25,865 nt of DNA, taken from IMG/VR virus record IMGVR_UViG_3300024509_000241, positions 1 through 25,865 of that record, one strand, 5' to 3'. How positions within the stretch are numbered: position 1 is the first letter of the stretch; every line of letters starts with the position of its first letter. This document shows positions 23,152 to 25,865 of this stretch, one piece after another. This DNA comes from a virus. Both the position numbers and the translations under genes were made by a program. The notes under the pieces were generated by a model. That model did no database searches. It worked only from the letters and a program-made list of their open reading frames with translations, and was not told where the DNA came from.

Positions 23152-23265
23152 TGGTGTGGTCGGTAGGTTTCGAACCTACAAGAACTGCGGGCTACGCCCA
23201 TCGTCCCGGCCCCTTTCCAAACTATGGGTTTGGCGGGAGGTCTGCCATATTCCACTCACGACCAC
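23152..23265 (-). tRNA. 114-nt tRNA-like gene, atypical anticodon region
   Basis: GTGGTCG at the 5' end pairs perfectly with CGACCAC at the 3' end, followed by A and encoded CCA. The T arm is GTAGG, TTCGAAA, CCTAC (23163-23179). The 5' part reads GTGGAATATGGCAGAC, close to tRNA-Leu D arms. The middle is unusual: CCAAAC/GTTTGG (23228-23233 with 23217-23222) caps a TCCCG/CGGGA stem, and GGGC-GTA-GCCC forms a further hairpin. A 5-bp reading of the arm gives loop CCCATAG with no U33, so no standard anticodon can be assigned. The RNA is about 20-40 nt longer than normal. It could be an aberrant type II tRNA, a degenerate one, or a tRNA-like regulatory RNA. Confidence 0.5.
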
Positions 23266-23271
23266 ATACTT

Positions 23272-23300
23272 ATTATATACTCGCAATGCGCCTAGAACAA
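23272..23300 (-). promoter_or_regulatory. Promoter for the tRNA-like RNA and thyX operon
   Basis: TATAAT (23277-23272) is preceded, after 17 bases, by TTGTTC (23300-23295), a weak -35. The expected start, about seven bases downstream, coincides with the 5' end of the tRNA-like RNA at 23265. Confidence 0.5.
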
Positions 23301-23310
23301 CTGATTGTGG

Positions 23311-23318
23311 CTTAAATA
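23311..23318 (+). promoter_or_regulatory. Late promoter-like element for the radical SAM cassette
   Basis: CTTAAATA on the plus strand lies 11-18 bases before ATG 23329 and is divergent from the tRNA-like promoter. The predicted leader is only about five bases, and no ribosome site is seen. Confidence 0.35.
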
Positions 23319-23328
23319 TGTTCAGTTT

Positions 23329-24315
23329 ATGAATATCAATTTTCAAGAAATACCATTTCAAAATATAACAAGGTTTGGACAACGAACTATGTTGTCCGAT
23401 AATTTATTTTCCGTTAGTTGGATTCTAGGAAGGTTTTGCAATTACAAATGTAGTTACTGCTGGCCTTATGCTAGATCGGATAAGTTAGACTATCAAGAGT
23501 TTAAGGTTTACACAAATGCTATCGATGAAATAAAAAGACAGGCAAGAAAAAATGGTTTTGATAAGTTTCATTGGTCGTTCAGCGGTGGGGAACCCACCGC
23601 ATATAAGCAACTTTTAGATTTGGTAAAATATATTGATGACGGTCCGGGGACACCTTATCAGAGTGTTCATATGACTACAAATTTAAGTCCGGGTAGCAAA
23701 TGGTGGAAAACTTGGTGCTCCAATACCGAAATGCTTCAACGGAGAAGTATTACGGCAAGTTATCACGCTGAATTTGCCAAAGAACAAGAGTTTGGAGACA
23801 AATGTCTACAATTAATGTATGAACTAGTTCATGTTACCGTTAATCAAGTAATGGTACCGGAGAATTTTTTTGAGCTATATGAGAGGTGTGAAAGATTACA
23901 TAACAGAGGTATTAATGTAACTCTAAAACCTCAAAGTGATCCTACCGCTAGCCATGTTGTTGACGGATATACTGAAGAAATGATTCACCTTATGCAAACA
24001 GGATTCCCTCAACGTGCCAACGGTGAAGATGTTTATCAGATAGCATTATATGATGCAGACGGAAAAGAATATCTTTTTGATCAAGCAGAACGGTTTAATG
24101 CGTTTGGATTTAATAAATTTCAAGGATGGAATTGTAATGCAGGATATCAAAGTGTTATAATAAGAGGTAATGAAGTCAAAAGAAGTTATAGTTGCCACGA
24201 TGCTCCGTTGGGAACATTAACAGATGGCTTTGAACTTATTACTAAACCTAGAGTTTGTGTAACTCCTACGTGTGTTAGTTCGGCAGATAGTAAGATACCA
24301 AAACAAAAATTATGA
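23329..24315 (+). CDS. Radical SAM enzyme with C-terminal Cys cluster (1)
   Basis: This 328-residue protein has the SAM-cluster motif C37-x3-C41-x2-C44 (FCNYKCSYCW) and the GGEP motif at 86-89. The C-terminus adds C269, C289, C310 and C315, in the manner of SPASM/Twitch auxiliary cluster domains. Such enzymes modify peptides, proteins or sugars. It is the paralogue of the next gene. ATG 23329 is chosen over TTG 23305, which lies upstream of the late element; ATG 23389 is possible but leaves little before the first Cys. The stop overlaps the next start by four bases (ATGA), so the two are coupled. No substrate peptide or partner is recognised upstream. Confidence 0.85.
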   Translation: MNINFQEIPFQNITRFGQRTMLSDNLFSVSWILGRFCNYKCSYCWPYARSDKLDYQEFKVYTNAIDEIKRQARKNGFDKFHWSFSGGEPTAYKQLLDLVKYIDDGPGTPYQSVHMTTNLSPGSKWWKTWCSNTEMLQRRSITASYHAEFAKEQEFGDKCLQLMYELVHVTVNQVMVPENFFELYERCERLHNRGINVTLKPQSDPTASHVVDGYTEEMIHLMQTGFPQRANGEDVYQIALYDADGKEYLFDQAERFNAFGFNKFQGWNCNAGYQSVIIRGNEVKRSYSCHDAPLGTLTDGFELITKPRVCVTPTCVSSADSKIPKQKL

Positions 24316-25316
24316 ATTTAGTATCTATAGATAACAATTGGCGAGATGAAGTCTTAAACATAGACTTGAATCTTGGCAATTATTGTAATTACAAGTGTTG
24401 GTACTGCTGGCCAGACTCAAATGCAGGCACATATAAATTTCCTAACATAGAAGTGATAAAGAAAAATATGTCTCATTTCTTAAATCATTATCTAAAGAAC
24501 ACAAATAAAAAAGTTTTTGATATACATTTCTGTGGAGGGGAGCCCACCCATTGGAAAGACTTACCAGAGTTTGTTAAGTTTTTAAAAGAAAATTTTAATT
24601 GTCTAATTTCAATGACCTCCAACGGTTCGAAAAAAATTGAATGGTGGAAAAATAATGCTAGATATTTTGATAGAATTCATATGAGCTGTCATCGAGAATA
24701 TGTAGACATAGAACAATATAGAGATTTATGTGATTATCTGTATGATCAAAAAGTAGTTGTAAGCGTATCAGTTATGATGGATCCTACTGCGTGGGATCAA
24801 TGTGTTGGGATGGTTGAATATCTTAAACGTAGTCGTAGAAAATGGACTATTCGTTATGTTGAGCTTATTGGAAAAACAATAGACTATACTGCTGATCAAA
24901 AAAAATTATTGTCTAAACACAGAGCAAGGCGAGTAAGTCTATGGTTCTTTTGGCGTAATAACAAATATTATCGAAGCATAGTAACCGCCAAAGACAATAC
25001 AGGTAAAAAATATAGATTAGAAGAAAACGAAATTTTATTAAAACGATTAAACAACTTCTATGGATGGGAATGTAGTTTAGGAATTAATTGGGTTCATATC
25101 TCAATGGCAGGAGATATCACCGGAACTTGTAATCAATTTTTGTACGGAAATGATTTTCATTACAATTTATACGACTTAGATTTTGATAAAAAGTTTAATC
25201 CAATAGTACAATCAGTAATATGTGCCAAAACTTCTTGCGTATGTAATATAGAAACAAATATGCCAAAGAAAAAAATAAACAATACTAATAAAGTGATACC
25301 AATTTATGAAAATTGA
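24312..25316 (+). CDS. Radical SAM enzyme with C-terminal Cys cluster (2)
   Basis: This 334-residue paralogue of the previous gene has C25-x3-C29-x2-C32 (YCNYKCWYCW) and GGEP at 75-78 (HFCGGEPTHW). Its C-terminal region has C254, C273, C304, C309 and C311, a possible auxiliary iron-sulfur site. The shared blocks GW(E/N)C and CxxxxC(x)C show that both come from one duplication, but they have diverged strongly. It ends in a Lys/Asn-rich tail. It overlaps the methyltransferase-like gene by 11 bases, so three genes are translated as a unit. The substrate is unknown. Confidence 0.85.
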   Translation: MNLVSIDNNWRDEVLNIDLNLGNYCNYKCWYCWPDSNAGTYKFPNIEVIKKNMSHFLNHYLKNTNKKVFDIHFCGGEPTHWKDLPEFVKFLKENFNCLISMTSNGSKKIEWWKNNARYFDRIHMSCHREYVDIEQYRDLCDYLYDQKVVVSVSVMMDPTAWDQCVGMVEYLKRSRRKWTIRYVELIGKTIDYTADQKKLLSKHRARRVSLWFFWRNNKYYRSIVTAKDNTGKKYRLEENEILLKRLNNFYGWECSLGINWVHISMAGDITGTCNQFLYGNDFHYNLYDLDFDKKFNPIVQSVICAKTSCVCNIETNMPKKKINNTNKVIPIYEN

Positions 25317-25865
25317 TCTAGAACATTTACACTACTGGATGTGTGCTATTCGTGAAAGCGAAAATCCTATGAGGACTCTTGATGCGTTCTGGTCAGGACA
25401 ATTAAAAAGCAAAGAATGGTTAATAGAAAATCTAGTCTATTACATCTATCCTGAGCGTAATAAAGAATTAGACTTTCCTCTTTCTGTGGATATTCACGGT
25501 GGATGGGTTGGTGTACTATCAAGTATGCTGTTTCAAAGTGCTATTCCTATTAAAAATATTCGTAGCATTGATATAGATCCTAGTTGTGAATCTATTGCTA
25601 CTATGATGAATAAAAAAGAAGAGATAGAAGGGCGTTTCAGAGCAGTCACAGCAGATATGTGCGCCATACGCAGTGACGCCGACATTATCATAAACACCAG
25701 CTGCGAACATATTACACAAGATCAATACGACCTATGGTTAAGTGGTCATCCTCAGGATAGTTTATTAGTTCTTCAAAGTAATAATTATGACATTCCAGAA
25801 CACATTCGAATTGCCAAAGATCTAGAAAACTTCAAACAACAATGCGGAATTAATGTATTGTGGGC
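25306..25865 (+). CDS. SAM-dependent methyltransferase-like protein, N-terminal 186 residues (runs off window)
   Basis: An ATG at 25306 opens a frame that continues to the end of the window with no stop. Residues 61-68 (VDIHGGWVG) and 88-92 (IDIDP) resemble the first two strands of a class I SAM-binding Rossmann fold. TADM (115-118) and IIINTSCEH (127-135) fit later strands. The glycine loop is not the canonical GxGxG, so the assignment is moderate. It overlaps the second radical SAM gene by 11 bases. This suggests a methylation step coupled with the radical chemistry, which is inferred from position. Confidence 0.7.
   Translation, partial: MKIDLEHLHYWMCAIRESENPMRTLDAFWSGQLKSKEWLIENLVYYIYPERNKELDFPLSVDIHGGWVGVLSSMLFQSAIPIKNIRSIDIDPSCESIATMMNKKEEIEGRFRAVTADMCAIRSDADIIINTSCEHITQDQYDLWLSGHPQDSLLVLQSNNYDIPEHIRIAKDLENFKQQCGINVLW

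Noticed and set aside
23133-23255. Longer start for the histone-like gene
   Set aside because: The extension is translated tRNA-like RNA sequence.
23072-23332. Plus-strand 86-residue frame across the tRNA-like gene
   Set aside because: It runs antisense through the histone-like gene and the tRNA-like RNA; a shadow.
1-25865. CRISPR array, insertion sequence, integrase or attachment site
   Set aside because: No regular direct repeats, transposase or integrase frame was seen on either strand.

Overview
The window looks like part of the genome of a marine T4-like myovirus (a cyanophage or pelagiphage type). The evidence is: densely packed, AT-rich genes that mostly overlap by 1-17 bases; a 2380-residue tail or fibre protein with the marine-myovirus N-terminus and an intramolecular-chaperone C-terminus; T4-late-like promoter octamers ending in TAAATA; strong sigma70-type early promoters (TTGACN, 17 bases, TATAAT); and typical phage auxiliary genes (thyX, queD, uvdE, 2OG-Fe(II) oxygenases, radical SAM enzymes, an Hc1-like histone). 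No photosynthesis gene is present here, so a cyanobacterial host is not specifically indicated. The host is unresolved; SAR11 or another marine proteobacterium is equally plausible.

Layout. 1-7200 (minus): the start of one structural gene and the giant fibre gene upstream of it. 7270-10545: auxiliary genes, with a B12-type radical SAM enzyme and a TauD-like oxygenase on the minus strand, flanked by two solitary plus-strand genes (a zinc ribbon and a Lys/Ala/Pro-rich basic protein) that each carry the same 13-base promoter sequence. 10528-15486 (minus): paired fibre-like paralogues, a GNG-motif protein, queD, a glycosyltransferase split by a -1 frameshift, and uvdE. 15543-15953 (plus): a small beta-rich structural-type protein that shares a divergent promoter region with the fibre pair. 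15954-20543 (minus): a run of mostly uncharacterised, often very acidic or Trp-rich, probably early proteins driven by two near-consensus sigma70 promoters. 20596-23265 (minus): DUF2061 protein, a small unknown, thyX, a P4H-like oxygenase, a virion-type protein, an Hc1-like histone and, first in the transcript, a 114-nt tRNA-like RNA. 23329-25865 (plus): a cassette of two paralogous radical SAM enzymes with C-terminal Cys clusters, followed by an overlapping methyltransferase-like gene cut by the window edge.

How the parts fit. Late promoters precede virion genes and several auxiliary genes, while near-consensus host-type promoters precede uvdE, the unknown early block and the tRNA-like/thyX operon. 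This suggests early nucleotide metabolism, repair and host takeover, followed by late morphogenesis with glycan- or protein-modifying functions next to the fibres. The least explained items are the double radical SAM plus methyltransferase cassette, the tRNA-like RNA without a normal anticodon arm, the split glycosyltransferase, and the palindrome placed at the predicted start of the queD transcript.
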